Assembly (NCBI GenBank): GCA_964596065.1
Contig: CAZQSM010000002.1
Location: forward strand, 35,282 to 99,281
Source: SZUA-254 sp964596065
GTDB taxonomy: Bacteria > Bacteroidota > Ignavibacteria > UBA10030 > SZUA-254
Direction of reading: 5' to 3'
DNA length: 64,000 bases
In this document: positions 8,533-16,278 of the stretch, piece after piece
How positions within the stretch are numbered: position 1 is the stretch's first letter
Layout: each line of letters begins with the position of its first letter
The notes under the pieces: generated by a model
Told to the model about the DNA's origin: nothing
Database searches by the model: none
The model's input: only the letters and a program-made list of their open reading frames with translations
Made by a program: the position numbers and the translations under genes

Positions 8533-9939
8533 ATGAAATCGTCTTTGCTCGCCCTGCTGCTCGCGGCGTTCGTGGCCGGAACCTCGGCCCAGCCACCCAC
8601 GCGCAGAAACGTCTCGGAAAAGCGCGTCACCACGATGGACACGCTCACGTCGATCAGGGAATCGATCGTCGAAAACCCCGATTCGCGTAGCGTCTCGTAC
8701 GTCCTGAAGACCTCCAACGAGACGATGGCCGTGATACTGGGCGACAGGATCCAGAAGGACTACGACGCCATCGGGATGCCGGGGGTGACGTACGCGGCGG
8801 ACGGCTCGCGCTGGGCGTACATGGCCAAGGCGGGCGACAAGTTCCTGGTGGTGGTGGACGGCGTCGAGTCGAAGCTGTACGACGGGATCGGGACCGATCC
8901 CGTCTTCAGCCCCGACGGGAAGCGGGTCGCCTTCGTCGCCCGCAGGGGCGAGCGGCAGGTGGTCGTCGCGGACGGCCGAGAGGGAAAATTATACGGCGGC
9001 ATCGGGGCGATCGGGCCGGTCTTCAGCGCCGACGGTAAACACCTGGCCTACGTCGCCGTCGACAGCGCGCGGAGCGTGCTGGTCACGGACGGGCGCGAGG
9101 GGAGGAGGTTCGACGCGATCGTGATGAGTTCCTTCGCCCTGAACCGCGACGGGACGAGGAGCGCGTACGTCGCCGTCGAGTCGGACACGCTCCTGCTGGC
9201 GGTCGACGGCAAGCCGGTCCGGGGCGTCAGGGTGTCGGAGGGGATCAGGCCGCAGTTCAGCCCCGACGGACGGCGCCTCGCGCTCGTCGCGTACGAGGGC
9301 GCGAAGGAATTCGTCTATCTCGACGGCAGCGGCGGGCCGCGGTACGACCGCGTTTCCGACAGGACGATGGCCTTCAGCGCGAATTCGAAGCGCTTCGCCT
9401 ACCTGGCGCAGAAGGGCCCGAAGTGGTGCATGGTGATCGACGGGAAGGAGGGGAAGCTCTACGACGAGGTCGGGTCGGGGACCTTTTCGTTCAGCCCCGA
9501 CGGCGCCCACCACGCGTACGTGGCGATCTCCGCCGGGAAGCGGATCGTGGTGCGTGACGGCGTGGAAGGGAAGCCGTACGACGCGATCCCCGGGGGCAAC
9601 CCGGTGTTTAGCCCCGATTCCTGGAGCCTCGCTTACGCCGCGAAGGCGGACACGATGTGGAGACTGGTGGTCGACGGAAAGGAGTCGGCGCCCTTCCCCT
9701 CGATCGAACCGGCGACGATCGTGTACGCCCCGGGGGCGAGGGGACGGGCGGCGTGCGTGGTGTCGACCGGAAGCGGCTGGGCGGTGCTGCTCGACGGGTC
9801 GCTGGGGCCGGTGTACGACGCGCTGCTCACCAGGCGGGGAGGGAGGCTGATCTTCGATTCGCCGACCAGGCTCCGTTACCTCGCGGTCCGGGGCCAGGAC
9901 GTCCTGCAGGTTTCCGAGACGATACCGCCGCGGGAGTAG
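8533..9939 (+). CDS. Exported TolB/PD40-like beta-propeller
   Basis: 468 residues with a signal peptide (cleavage near residue 20, after GTSA). The body is a series of about nine repeats of roughly 42 residues built on 'F-S-P-D-G-K-x-x-A-Y-V-A' followed by 'V-x-D-G-x-E-G-K-x-Y-D', as in WD40-like/TolB propellers. The repeats begin near residue 60 and run to the C-terminus. No enzymatic motif was found. It is probably a periplasmic or surface binding protein. It stands alone with its own promoter, convergent with the UraD-like gene. Confidence 0.75.
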   Translation: MKSSLLALLLAAFVAGTSAQPPTRRNVSEKRVTTMDTLTSIRESIVENPDSRSVSYVLKTSNETMAVILGDRIQKDYDAIGMPGVTYAADGSRWAYMAKAGDKFLVVVDGVESKLYDGIGTDPVFSPDGKRVAFVARRGERQVVVADGREGKLYGGIGAIGPVFSADGKHLAYVAVDSARSVLVTDGREGRRFDAIVMSSFALNRDGTRSAYVAVESDTLLLAVDGKPVRGVRVSEGIRPQFSPDGRRLALVAYEGAKEFVYLDGSGGPRYDRVSDRTMAFSANSKRFAYLAQKGPKWCMVIDGKEGKLYDEVGSGTFSFSPDGAHHAYVAISAGKRIVVRDGVEGKPYDAIPGGNPVFSPDSWSLAYAAKADTMWRLVVDGKESAPFPSIEPATIVYAPGARGRAACVVSTGSGWAVLLDGSLGPVYDALLTRRGGRLIFDSPTRLRYLAVRGQDVLQVSETIPPRE

Positions 9940-9960
9940 CGCGCCCCGCCGCCGGGGTTC

Positions 9961-10392
9961 CTACGCGGTGAGGCGACCGCGGAGGCGGTCGCGCATCAGC
10001 AGGAGCTCCTCGCGGACCGAGAGGTCGAATTCAGCCCTCGCCGCGTATCCGAGACGCCTGCGGATTGCTTCCTGCAACTCGCCGGGGGGCGGAAGGGGAG
10101 GGGGCGCGACGAATTCATACCCGAATTTGCTCCTGTAGTAACCGAGGTCGTCGATAACCGCAGCGGGAAGGGCCTCGCCCCCCTCGAACGTCCGTTCGCG
10201 GAGCGCCTCGCGCCGGTCGTCGTCGCCGAGGCAGTGCCAGATGACCTCGGCCGCATTGAACACCACCTGGATGTTCCAGTACGGCCTGCACCCGGCCAGG
10301 GCGGCCGCCCACCGCGTCGAGCCGCAGCAGGAGAGGAAGAAATCCCTCGCATTGTCGCCGGACATGGTGTTGAGCTGGTCGAGGGTCGGCAC
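9961..10392 (-). CDS. UraD-like (OHCU decarboxylase family) protein lacking the active-site motif
   Basis: The core matches the family of 2-oxo-4-hydroxy-4-carboxy-5-ureidoimidazoline decarboxylase, the last step from urate to allantoin: LNTMSGDNARDFFLSCCGSTRW, then AAEVIW, and a C-terminal YYRSKFGYEF with RRRLG and a helical tail. The family's HPRIG segment, which carries the catalytic histidine, is replaced by RTFEGG, and the downstream SxxEQ is also absent. Catalysis as a UraD is therefore doubtful. I chose the GTG at 10392 (143 residues) because the only upstream option, a TTG at 10485, lies inside a predicted -35 box. No other urate-catabolism gene is visible. Confidence 0.6.
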   Translation of the reverse strand: MPTLDQLNTMSGDNARDFFLSCCGSTRWAAALAGCRPYWNIQVVFNAAEVIWHCLGDDDRREALRERTFEGGEALPAAVIDDLGYYRSKFGYEFVAPPPLPPPGELQEAIRRRLGYAARAEFDLSVREELLLMRDRLRGRLTA

Positions 10393-10456
10393 GGGATCGG
10401 GGGTCAGGGTATGGGCCAGGCGTGGCGTGTTCGTTATCGGCGAATGGGCTGCCGAT

Positions 10457-10485
10457 ATGGTATCGAACTCCGGCGTGAAAAACAA
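10457..10485 (-). promoter_or_regulatory. Sigma-70-type promoter for the UraD-like gene
   Basis: Minus strand: TTGTTT, 17 bases, TACCAT. The predicted start of transcription is near 10450, downstream of the longest possible TTG start, which decides for the shorter protein. Back to back with the amidohydrolase promoter. Confidence 0.45.
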
Positions 10486-10497
10486 ATCCTCCCGGCG

Positions 10498-10526
10498 TTG
10501 GAATTATTCCACCGGTTTGATATACT
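10498..10526 (+). promoter_or_regulatory. Sigma-70-type promoter for the amidohydrolase gene
   Basis: TTGGAA, 17 bases, TATACT; one of the best matches in the window. Leader of about 86 bases. Confidence 0.55.
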
Positions 10527-10618
10527 GCACTCCGGGCGCGGATCGCCGGTCTCTCGCCGGCCGCGGGGAACTTCCCCGCTCGCCCGTTGTTCTGAAGAAA
10601 CGACACCGACCATTGCCG

Positions 10619-11962
10619 ATGACATCCACGCTTCGAACGCTCCTCGGAACCGCCCTCGCGCTTACGCTCCTTTCCCCCGCCGGGGCACACTCCCAGCGCA
10701 GGTTCGTGCTCGAAGGCGCGACCCTCATCAACGGGATCTTCGACCGGCCCCTCAAGGACCACGTCGTCGTGGTCGACGGCGGCCGGATCACCGGTGTCGG
10801 GCGGAGGAACAAGGTCATCATCCCCCAGGGCGCCGAAACGATCGACATGACGGGAAAGTACATCATACCGGGCCTCATCGACGTCCACGTCCACGAGGAA
10901 TCCATGGGCGACTGGCCGCTCTTCCTGGCGTGGGGGGTCACGTCGGTCAACTGCATGTACGAAAATTCCGACACGGCGATGGAGCGGGAGGCGTGGAGCC
11001 GGTCCGACACGCTTGCCGCGCCGAGGATCTATTCCACGGCGACCATCTTCACCGCCAGGGGAGGGTGGTGGGAGGGTGACGGCTTTCCCGACGACCCGGC
11101 CGTGAACCGTTTTCCGGAGAACCCCGCCGAGGCGCGGGCGGCCGTGCAGGCGCTGCACGCCCGCGGGATCACCCGGATCAAGCTGATGGTCGACGACATG
11201 GGCTGGTGCCGCGACCCGCTGCCGCGACTGCGGAAGATGGACCCGGCCGTGATGAACGCCCTCCTCGACGAGGCGAAGAAACTCCGGATTGCGGCCGAGG
11301 TGCACGCGCCGAACCTCGCCGACGCCGCCGCCGCCGTCGGCGGAGGAGCGTCATCCCTGGTCCACGGCATCATCGACAGGCGCCTCGACGCGCCGTTCAT
11401 CGAATCGGTGCTGGCGGGCGACGTGTTCTACGTCCCGACGTTCTCGCTCTACAGCTTCCTCGCGTCGCCGGAGGGCTTCGTCGCGCGGGCGCTGGCCGAC
11501 AGCGCCTTCAGCGCCGCACTCCCGCCCGTCCGCGTCGGGAAGCTCACGGCGCCGGAGTACGCCGCGACCTACCTGGAACGGTATCCGAACCAGGCATACG
11601 TGGCCGACCACCTCGCCATCCTCGACGCGAACGCCTCGACGATGGCGGGCAACTACGCGCAGATCGCGCTCGGGACCGACATGTGGGCCTTCCCGGGGAT
11701 CGGGGCGCACCTCGAACTCGAGTCGATGACCGCGGCCGGGCTGACGCCGATGCAGGCGCTCACCTCGGCGACCTTCCTCTCGGCGAAGATGCTCCGGATC
11801 CTCCCGCGGACCGGGACGATCGAGCCGGGGAAGGACGCCGACATCCTGGTCCTCGACGCCGACCCGCTCGCCGACATCCGGAACACCCGGTCGATCGCGA
11901 TGGTCATCAAGCGGGGGAAAATCTTCACCCCGGACAGTCTGCTCGCCGCGCCGGCCCGATGA
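10619..11962 (+). CDS. Exported metal-dependent amidohydrolase (imidazolonepropionase-like)
   Basis: 447 residues with a signal peptide (about 1-23). The amidohydrolase TIM-barrel metal site is complete: DVHVH (88-92), a lysine in ITRIKLMVDD that can carry the bridging carbamate, histidines in EVHAPNLAD and LVHG, and the aspartate in ALGTDMW. The small beta domain wraps both ends (GRITGVG ... GKDADILVLDADPL). Closest in pattern to secreted imidazolonepropionase-like/prolidase-like hydrolases of unknown substrate. ATG at 10619 was chosen because it starts the signal peptide. It overlaps the PLP-enzyme gene by four bases (ATGA), so the two are translationally coupled. Confidence 0.85.
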   Translation: MTSTLRTLLGTALALTLLSPAGAHSQRRFVLEGATLINGIFDRPLKDHVVVVDGGRITGVGRRNKVIIPQGAETIDMTGKYIIPGLIDVHVHEESMGDWPLFLAWGVTSVNCMYENSDTAMEREAWSRSDTLAAPRIYSTATIFTARGGWWEGDGFPDDPAVNRFPENPAEARAAVQALHARGITRIKLMVDDMGWCRDPLPRLRKMDPAVMNALLDEAKKLRIAAEVHAPNLADAAAAVGGGASSLVHGIIDRRLDAPFIESVLAGDVFYVPTFSLYSFLASPEGFVARALADSAFSAALPPVRVGKLTAPEYAATYLERYPNQAYVADHLAILDANASTMAGNYAQIALGTDMWAFPGIGAHLELESMTAAGLTPMQALTSATFLSAKMLRILPRTGTIEPGKDADILVLDADPLADIRNTRSIAMVIKRGKIFTPDSLLAAPAR

Positions 11963-13161
11963 GTCCGCGGCCCGCCGATCCGCTCCTCCGGTGGCGGAAG
12001 CGTTTCCCGATCCTCTCCGGCTCCACCTACCTGATTTCGAATTCCCTCGGCGCAATGCCGCGCGACGTCTACGGCGACCTCCGGGAGTACGCGGACACCT
12101 GGGCCTCCCGCGGCGTGAGGGCGTGGAACGAAGGCTGGTGGTCGATGCAGTCGGAGGCCGCCGACGTCGTCGCGGGGCTGATCGGCGCCCGGCCGGGGAG
12201 GCTCACGATGCACGCGAACGTGTCGCTCGTCCAGGCGCAGCTCGTGTCGTCGTTCGATTTCGCCGGGAAGAAACGCGAGGTGGTCTTCAGCGACCTCGAA
12301 TTCCCGTCGGTGATGCACGTCTACCGGGAGTTCGCGACGGACCGCGGCGCCAGGGTGGTCGTGAAGCGATCGGGAGGCTCGGCCGCGAACGCCCAGCAGA
12401 TGGTGTACGACGCGATCAACGAGAAGACGAGGGTCGTCCCGGTCTCGCACGTCTTCTTCCGGAACGGGGAGATCCAGGACGTCCGGGAGATCGTCCGGAA
12501 GGCGCATCGCTGGGGCGCGGCGGTGGTCCTCGACGCGTACCACTCCGTCGGCATCATCCCCGTCGACGTGGCGGCGCTCGGCGTCGACGCGCTGGTCGGC
12601 GGCGTGTTGAAATGGCTCTGCGGCGGACCGGGCGGGGCGTTCCTCTGGGTGCGGCCGTCCCTCCTGAAGACGCTGAAACCGAAAGTCACCGGGTGGATGG
12701 CCCACCGGTCGCCGTTCGCCTTCCTCCCCGCGATGGAATACGCACAGGGCACGCACCGGATGCTCTCGGGGACGCCGCCGGTGAGCGTTTTCTACGCGAT
12801 GCGTTCCGGCCCCGCGATCATCGCGTCGGCGGGGATCGGGAAGGTCCGGGCGAAGTCGATGCGCCAGACCGCGCTGATCGCGGGGGCGGCCGCGCGGCTC
12901 GGGTACCGGATGGTCAGCCCGTCCGATCCGGAGCGACGGGGCGGGGCCGTCACGCTGGACGTTCCGCACGCCTTCCAGGTGGCCCGCGAACTCCTCAGGA
13001 GGGAGATCATCGTCGACTTCCGCGAAGGCTCGGGCATCCGGATCGCCCCCCACTTCTATAATTCCGACGCCGAGGTGCTCCTCGCGCTGACCGAGATCGG
13101 GGATATCCTCCGCTCGGGGGCCTGGCGCCGGCATTCCTCCCGGAGGACACAGGTCACCTGA
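11959..13161 (+). CDS. Kynureninase-like class V PLP-dependent enzyme
   Basis: 400 residues. The N-terminal YLISNSLGAMP resembles the LNGNSLG signature of kynureninase. The PLP aspartate lies in VVLDAYHS, and the Schiff-base lysine is expected in GGVLKWLCGGPGGAFLWV, very like the kynureninase KYLNGGPG loop. The C-terminal RIAPHFYN is also kynureninase-like. Kynureninase cleaves kynurenine to anthranilate and alanine; related class V enzymes act on other substrates, so the substrate is open. It overlaps the exported amidohydrolase. The predicted compartments differ (PLP enzyme cytoplasmic, hydrolase exported), so they need not be consecutive steps. Confidence 0.75.
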   Translation: MSPRPADPLLRWRKRFPILSGSTYLISNSLGAMPRDVYGDLREYADTWASRGVRAWNEGWWSMQSEAADVVAGLIGARPGRLTMHANVSLVQAQLVSSFDFAGKKREVVFSDLEFPSVMHVYREFATDRGARVVVKRSGGSAANAQQMVYDAINEKTRVVPVSHVFFRNGEIQDVREIVRKAHRWGAAVVLDAYHSVGIIPVDVAALGVDALVGGVLKWLCGGPGGAFLWVRPSLLKTLKPKVTGWMAHRSPFAFLPAMEYAQGTHRMLSGTPPVSVFYAMRSGPAIIASAGIGKVRAKSMRQTALIAGAAARLGYRMVSPSDPERRGGAVTLDVPHAFQVARELLRREIIVDFREGSGIRIAPHFYNSDAEVLLALTEIGDILRSGAWRRHSSRRTQVT

Positions 13162-13234
13162 GGCACGCGCCGGACGCCACCGCCCGGCCGGGGCGCCACC
13201 GCCACACCCGGGCCCCATCACGCGCCCGTCCCGC

Positions 13235-13263
13235 TTGTGTCTCATCGGCCGGTGAGGTATATT
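13235..13263 (+). promoter_or_regulatory. Sigma-70-type promoter for the moeA operon
   Basis: TTGTGT, 17 bases, TATATT. The -10 ends five bases before the moeA ATG, which predicts a leaderless transcript. Confidence 0.5.
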
Positions 13264-13268
13264 TTTCA

Positions 13269-14465
13269 ATGATCTCCGCGGAACAGGCACGATCGACGAT
13301 CCTCGAACGGGTTCCCGTACTCGGCCCGGTGTCGCTCTCCGTCAGGAGGGCCGGCGGTCACCGCCTCCACGGGGACCTTGCCGCCCCGGTGAACGTGCCG
13401 CCGTTCGATAATTCGGCCATGGATGGTTATGCCGTCCGATCGGGGGACCTCCGGGACACGCCCGTCCTGCTGGCGATCGCGGGAGAGACGGCCGCCGGGT
13501 CCGGTCCCGGCGAGCCCCTCGCGCGGGGGACGGCGCGGGCCGTCATGACCGGGGCGCCCATCCCTCCGGGGGCCGACGCCGTCGTCCAGATCGAATGGAC
13601 GGAACGGGCTTCGGACCGGGAGGTCCGCGTCCTCAGGAACGTCGCGGCGGGGGCGAACGTCCGCAGGGCCGGATCGGACATCCCCGCGGACAGGATCGCC
13701 CTCGCCGGGGGGACGCTGGTGGGGCCCTTCGAGCAGGGGATGCTCGCGTCGCTGGGGGTGGAATTCGTAACGGTCCACCGCCTTCCATCCGTCCGTTTCA
13801 TCCCGACCGGGAACGAGCTCACGCCTCCGGGGACGCCACTCGGGCCCGGGAAGATCCGGGAATCCAACTCGCACGTCGTGGCGGGGCTCCTGCGCCGGGA
13901 GGGGTGCGATGCGCGGATCGACCCCATCGTCGCGGACGATCGCGGAAGTCTCGCCGCCGCGTTCGCGGCGCGTCGCGGCGATGACGCGCTGCTCATCAGC
14001 GGCGGGGTCTCGGCGGGACGATTCGACATCGTGCCCGACGCGCTCGCCGCCGCCGGGGTCGAGATCGTTTTTCACAGGGTGAACATCAAACCGGGGATGC
14101 CCCTCCTCTTCGGGATGCGCGGGGACACGCCGGTGTTCGCGCTCCCCGGTAACCCGGTATCGGCCGCGGTCACCTTCCTCCAGTTCGTGAGGCCGGCGGT
14201 CAGGAAGTTGTCGGGGGACCCCGACCCGGGCCGCCGGGAAACGGTCCGGGCCAGGCTCGCGGACAGCATCGTGAAGAAGGACGGCAAGCGCCATTTCCTC
14301 CGGGGCCGGCTCGAGCGCTCCGACGGGGAATTGAGGGTGCGCCTGGCGGGGCCGCAGGGTTCGAACGTCGCGTCGGGACTCGCGGCCGCCGACTGCCTCG
14401 TCATCCTTCCCGAGGAGAGGTCGGAATTCGGCAGGCTGGACATCATCGAAGCGGAGATGCTGTGA
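13269..14465 (+). CDS. moeA: Molybdopterin molybdenumtransferase
   Basis: 398 residues, normal MoeA length. It inserts molybdate into adenylylated molybdopterin at the end of cofactor synthesis. Landmarks: PPFDNSAMDGYAV near residue 40, MTGAPIPPGADAVV, a TGNEL motif, ISGGVSAGRFD and the LPGNPVSA loop. There is no ribosome-binding site, which agrees with the predicted leaderless start. First gene of a moeA-moaD-moaE unit; it overlaps moaD by four bases. Confidence 0.95.
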   Translation: MISAEQARSTILERVPVLGPVSLSVRRAGGHRLHGDLAAPVNVPPFDNSAMDGYAVRSGDLRDTPVLLAIAGETAAGSGPGEPLARGTARAVMTGAPIPPGADAVVQIEWTERASDREVRVLRNVAAGANVRRAGSDIPADRIALAGGTLVGPFEQGMLASLGVEFVTVHRLPSVRFIPTGNELTPPGTPLGPGKIRESNSHVVAGLLRREGCDARIDPIVADDRGSLAAAFAARRGDDALLISGGVSAGRFDIVPDALAAAGVEIVFHRVNIKPGMPLLFGMRGDTPVFALPGNPVSAAVTFLQFVRPAVRKLSGDPDPGRRETVRARLADSIVKKDGKRHFLRGRLERSDGELRVRLAGPQGSNVASGLAAADCLVILPEERSEFGRLDIIEAEML

Positions 14466-14710
14466 GCGGAATCAGGGTCCGGCTGTTCGGGAGCGTGAAG
14501 GAGATCGTCGGCTCCGGGGAGATCGAGGTGTCCGCGGCGCCCGGGGCCACCACCGGGAGCCTCCTCGCCGGACTGATCGACGCCCATCCGCGCCTCGCAC
14601 CCTGGAAGGAGTACCTCCGGGTCGCGGTCAACCAGGAATACGCGCCCGTCGAGGCGCCGGTCGCGCCGGGCGACGAGGTCGCCGTCATCCCCCCGGTGAG
14701 CGGCGGATAA
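14462..14710 (+). CDS. moaD: Molybdopterin synthase small (sulfur carrier) subunit
   Basis: 82 residues, ubiquitin-like fold, ending in the obligatory Gly-Gly (IPPVSGG) that carries the thiocarboxylate. It supplies sulfur to MoaE for the dithiolene of molybdopterin. The start is a GTG overlapping the moeA stop (GTGA); the moaE GTG follows one base after its own stop. Full length, with the AVNQEYAP strand typical of the family. Confidence 0.92.
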   Translation: MSGIRVRLFGSVKEIVGSGEIEVSAAPGATTGSLLAGLIDAHPRLAPWKEYLRVAVNQEYAPVEAPVAPGDEVAVIPPVSGG

Positions 14711-14711
14711 G

Positions 14712-15128
14712 GTGCCCTCCCACGCGGTGGACATCGTCGAGACGGCGCTCGACGCCGGCGAAATCCTCTCACGGGTCGCGGACCCGGCGGCGGGCGGCAC
14801 GGCACTCTTCGTCGGCACCACCCGGACCCCCTCGAACGACAGGGCGGTGCGGCACCTGGAGTACGAGGCGTACCGGCCGATGGCGCTGAAACAGATGGAG
14901 GCCATCGTCGGGGCGGCCATGTCGCGCTGGCCCCTCGTCCGCGTCTGCGCGATCCACAGGGTCGGCAGGGTGGGGGTGGGCGAGGCGAGCGTCGTGATCG
15001 CCGTGTCGGCGGCGCACCGGGGCGCGGCCTTCGAGGCCTGCCGCTACGTCATCGACGCCGTCAAAAAGGACGTGCCGATCTGGAAGAAGGAAGTGTTCGC
15101 GGACGGGCACGAGTGGGTGGGTCCGTAA
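14712..15128 (+). CDS. moaE: Molybdopterin synthase catalytic subunit
   Basis: 138 residues. It converts cyclic pyranopterin monophosphate to molybdopterin, using the MoaD thiocarboxylate. Diagnostic segments: ALFVGTTR near the start, HLEYEAYRPMALKQM, CAIHRVGRVGVGEASV, and the catalytic lysine region DAVKKDVPIWKKEVFADG near the end, with both conserved lysines. GTG start. A hairpin terminator candidate follows eight bases after the stop. Confidence 0.95.
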   Translation: MPSHAVDIVETALDAGEILSRVADPAAGGTALFVGTTRTPSNDRAVRHLEYEAYRPMALKQMEAIVGAAMSRWPLVRVCAIHRVGRVGVGEASVVIAVSAAHRGAAFEACRYVIDAVKKDVPIWKKEVFADGHEWVGP

Positions 15129-15136
15129 AAAAATCG

Positions 15137-15162
15137 AGCCCGACGCTTTCACGCGCCGGGCT
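15137..15162 (+). terminator. Hairpin terminator candidate after moaE
   Basis: AGCCCGACGC, 6-base loop, GCGCCGGGCT: a 10-base stem with one mismatch. It is preceded by a run of seven A and followed by TT then C-rich sequence, so it is moderate to weak. It separates moeA-moaD-moaE from moaA. Confidence 0.5.
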
Positions 15163-15178
15163 TTCCCCTAACACGACA

Positions 15179-15202
15179 GTAAGCTGCGGAGGAACAGCTT
15201 AC
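15179..15202 (+). other. Perfect hairpin with a GGAGG in the loop, moaA leader region
   Basis: GTAAGCTG / CAGCTTAC, a perfect 8-base stem closing an 8-base loop CGGAGGAA. No T-run follows. It could be a processed leader structure or a protein-binding hairpin. It does not match the Moco riboswitch as I know it. Confidence 0.35.
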
Positions 15203-15236
15203 ACAGACAATGTACGGAGAAGGACCGGAAGCATGA

Positions 15237-15252
15237 TGTGTCCTGCGTCACA
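15237..15252. promoter_or_regulatory. CRP/FNR-family operator candidate upstream of moaA
   Basis: TGTGT-CCTGCG-TCACA, one mismatch from the CRP-type TGTGA-N6-TCACA palindrome. It shares the ten-base core CCTGCGTCAC with a second site at 45114-45129. Moco genes are controlled by FNR-family regulators in other bacteria. I cannot find a clear -10 between the site and the ATG. Confidence 0.4.
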
Positions 15253-15281
15253 AATCTCACTTTTTTCAACGGCGTGAGCCG

Positions 15282-16277
15282 ATGCACCGCGACCGATTGA
15301 TCGATTCGTTCGGGAGGGTCATCGACAATGTCCGCATTTCGGTGACGGACAGGTGCAATTTCCGCTGCCGGTACTGCATGCCGGAGGCGGGGATGATCTG
15401 GCTCGACCACGCCGAAATCCTCACCTACGAGGAGATCGGGCGGCTGGTCCGGATCCTGGCCGGCATGGGGGTCAGCAAGGCGAGGCTCACCGGGGGTGAA
15501 CCGCTGATGCGGAAGGAACTCCCGCTGCTGGTACAGCGCCTCTCGGCCATCGAAGGGCTCGACGACATCGCCCTCACCACCAACGGGTATTTCCTCGCCG
15601 AACAGGCGGCCCCGCTCGCCCGCGCCGGCCTGCGCCGGATCAACGTCAGCCTCGATTCGCTCGACCCCGTCACCTTCGAGGCGATGGCGAGGCGCAATTA
15701 CCTCGACCGGGTCCTCGCCGGCATCGAGGCCGCCCACGGGTGCGGCCTCGGGCCGCTGAAGCTGAACGTCGTGCTGATCAGGGGCGTGAACGACGGCGAG
15801 GTCGCCGGATTCGCGGAGCTGGCCCGCTCCCGCCCGTACGTCGTGCGATTCATCGAATTCATGCCGATCGGCAGCGACGACGGCTGGTCGAACGACCGCG
15901 TGGTCACCACCGCGGAGGTGCTCGCCGCCCTCCGGCGCCTCGGGTATGCAACCGTCCCGATCGGCGGCGACGGAACCCATCCCGCGGACCGCTACCGGTT
16001 CGCCGACGGCAGGGGGGAGCTCGGGTTCATCAGTTCGGTGTCCCAGCCGTTCTGCGGTTCGTGCAACCGGATCCGGATCACCTCCGACGGGAAATTGCGC
16101 ACGTGCCTCTTTTCCCTCATCGAGACAGACCTCCGGGGACCGCTCCGCGGCGGCGCGGAGGACGGGGCGATCGGGGAGATCATCCGCGCGGCGGTCGCCG
16201 CGAAGGAGGAGGGACACCTGATCAACCGTTCCGAATTCGAGCGGCCGGGAAGAACGATGAGCAGCATCGGAGGGTAG
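15282..16277 (+). CDS. moaA: GTP 3',8-cyclase
   Basis: 331 residues, full length. This radical-SAM enzyme performs the first step of molybdenum-cofactor synthesis on GTP. The N-terminal cluster is CNFRCRYC, followed by the TGGEPLMR loop. The second, substrate-binding cluster is CGSCNRIRITSDGKLRTC near residue 265, with the conserved SFIEFMPIG-type segment here as RFIEFMPIGSD. The C-terminus ends in Gly-Gly (SSIGG), which is needed for activation. One base separates it from the moaC-moaB fusion. Confidence 0.96.
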   Translation: MHRDRLIDSFGRVIDNVRISVTDRCNFRCRYCMPEAGMIWLDHAEILTYEEIGRLVRILAGMGVSKARLTGGEPLMRKELPLLVQRLSAIEGLDDIALTTNGYFLAEQAAPLARAGLRRINVSLDSLDPVTFEAMARRNYLDRVLAGIEAAHGCGLGPLKLNVVLIRGVNDGEVAGFAELARSRPYVVRFIEFMPIGSDDGWSNDRVVTTAEVLAALRRLGYATVPIGGDGTHPADRYRFADGRGELGFISSVSQPFCGSCNRIRITSDGKLRTCLFSLIETDLRGPLRGGAEDGAIGEIIRAAVAAKEEGHLINRSEFERPGRTMSSIGG

Positions 16278-16278
16278 C

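Noticed and set aside
10393..10485. Longer UraD-like protein from TTG at 10485
   Set aside because: That TTG is part of a TTGTTT-17-TACCAT promoter and the extra residues do not resemble the family.
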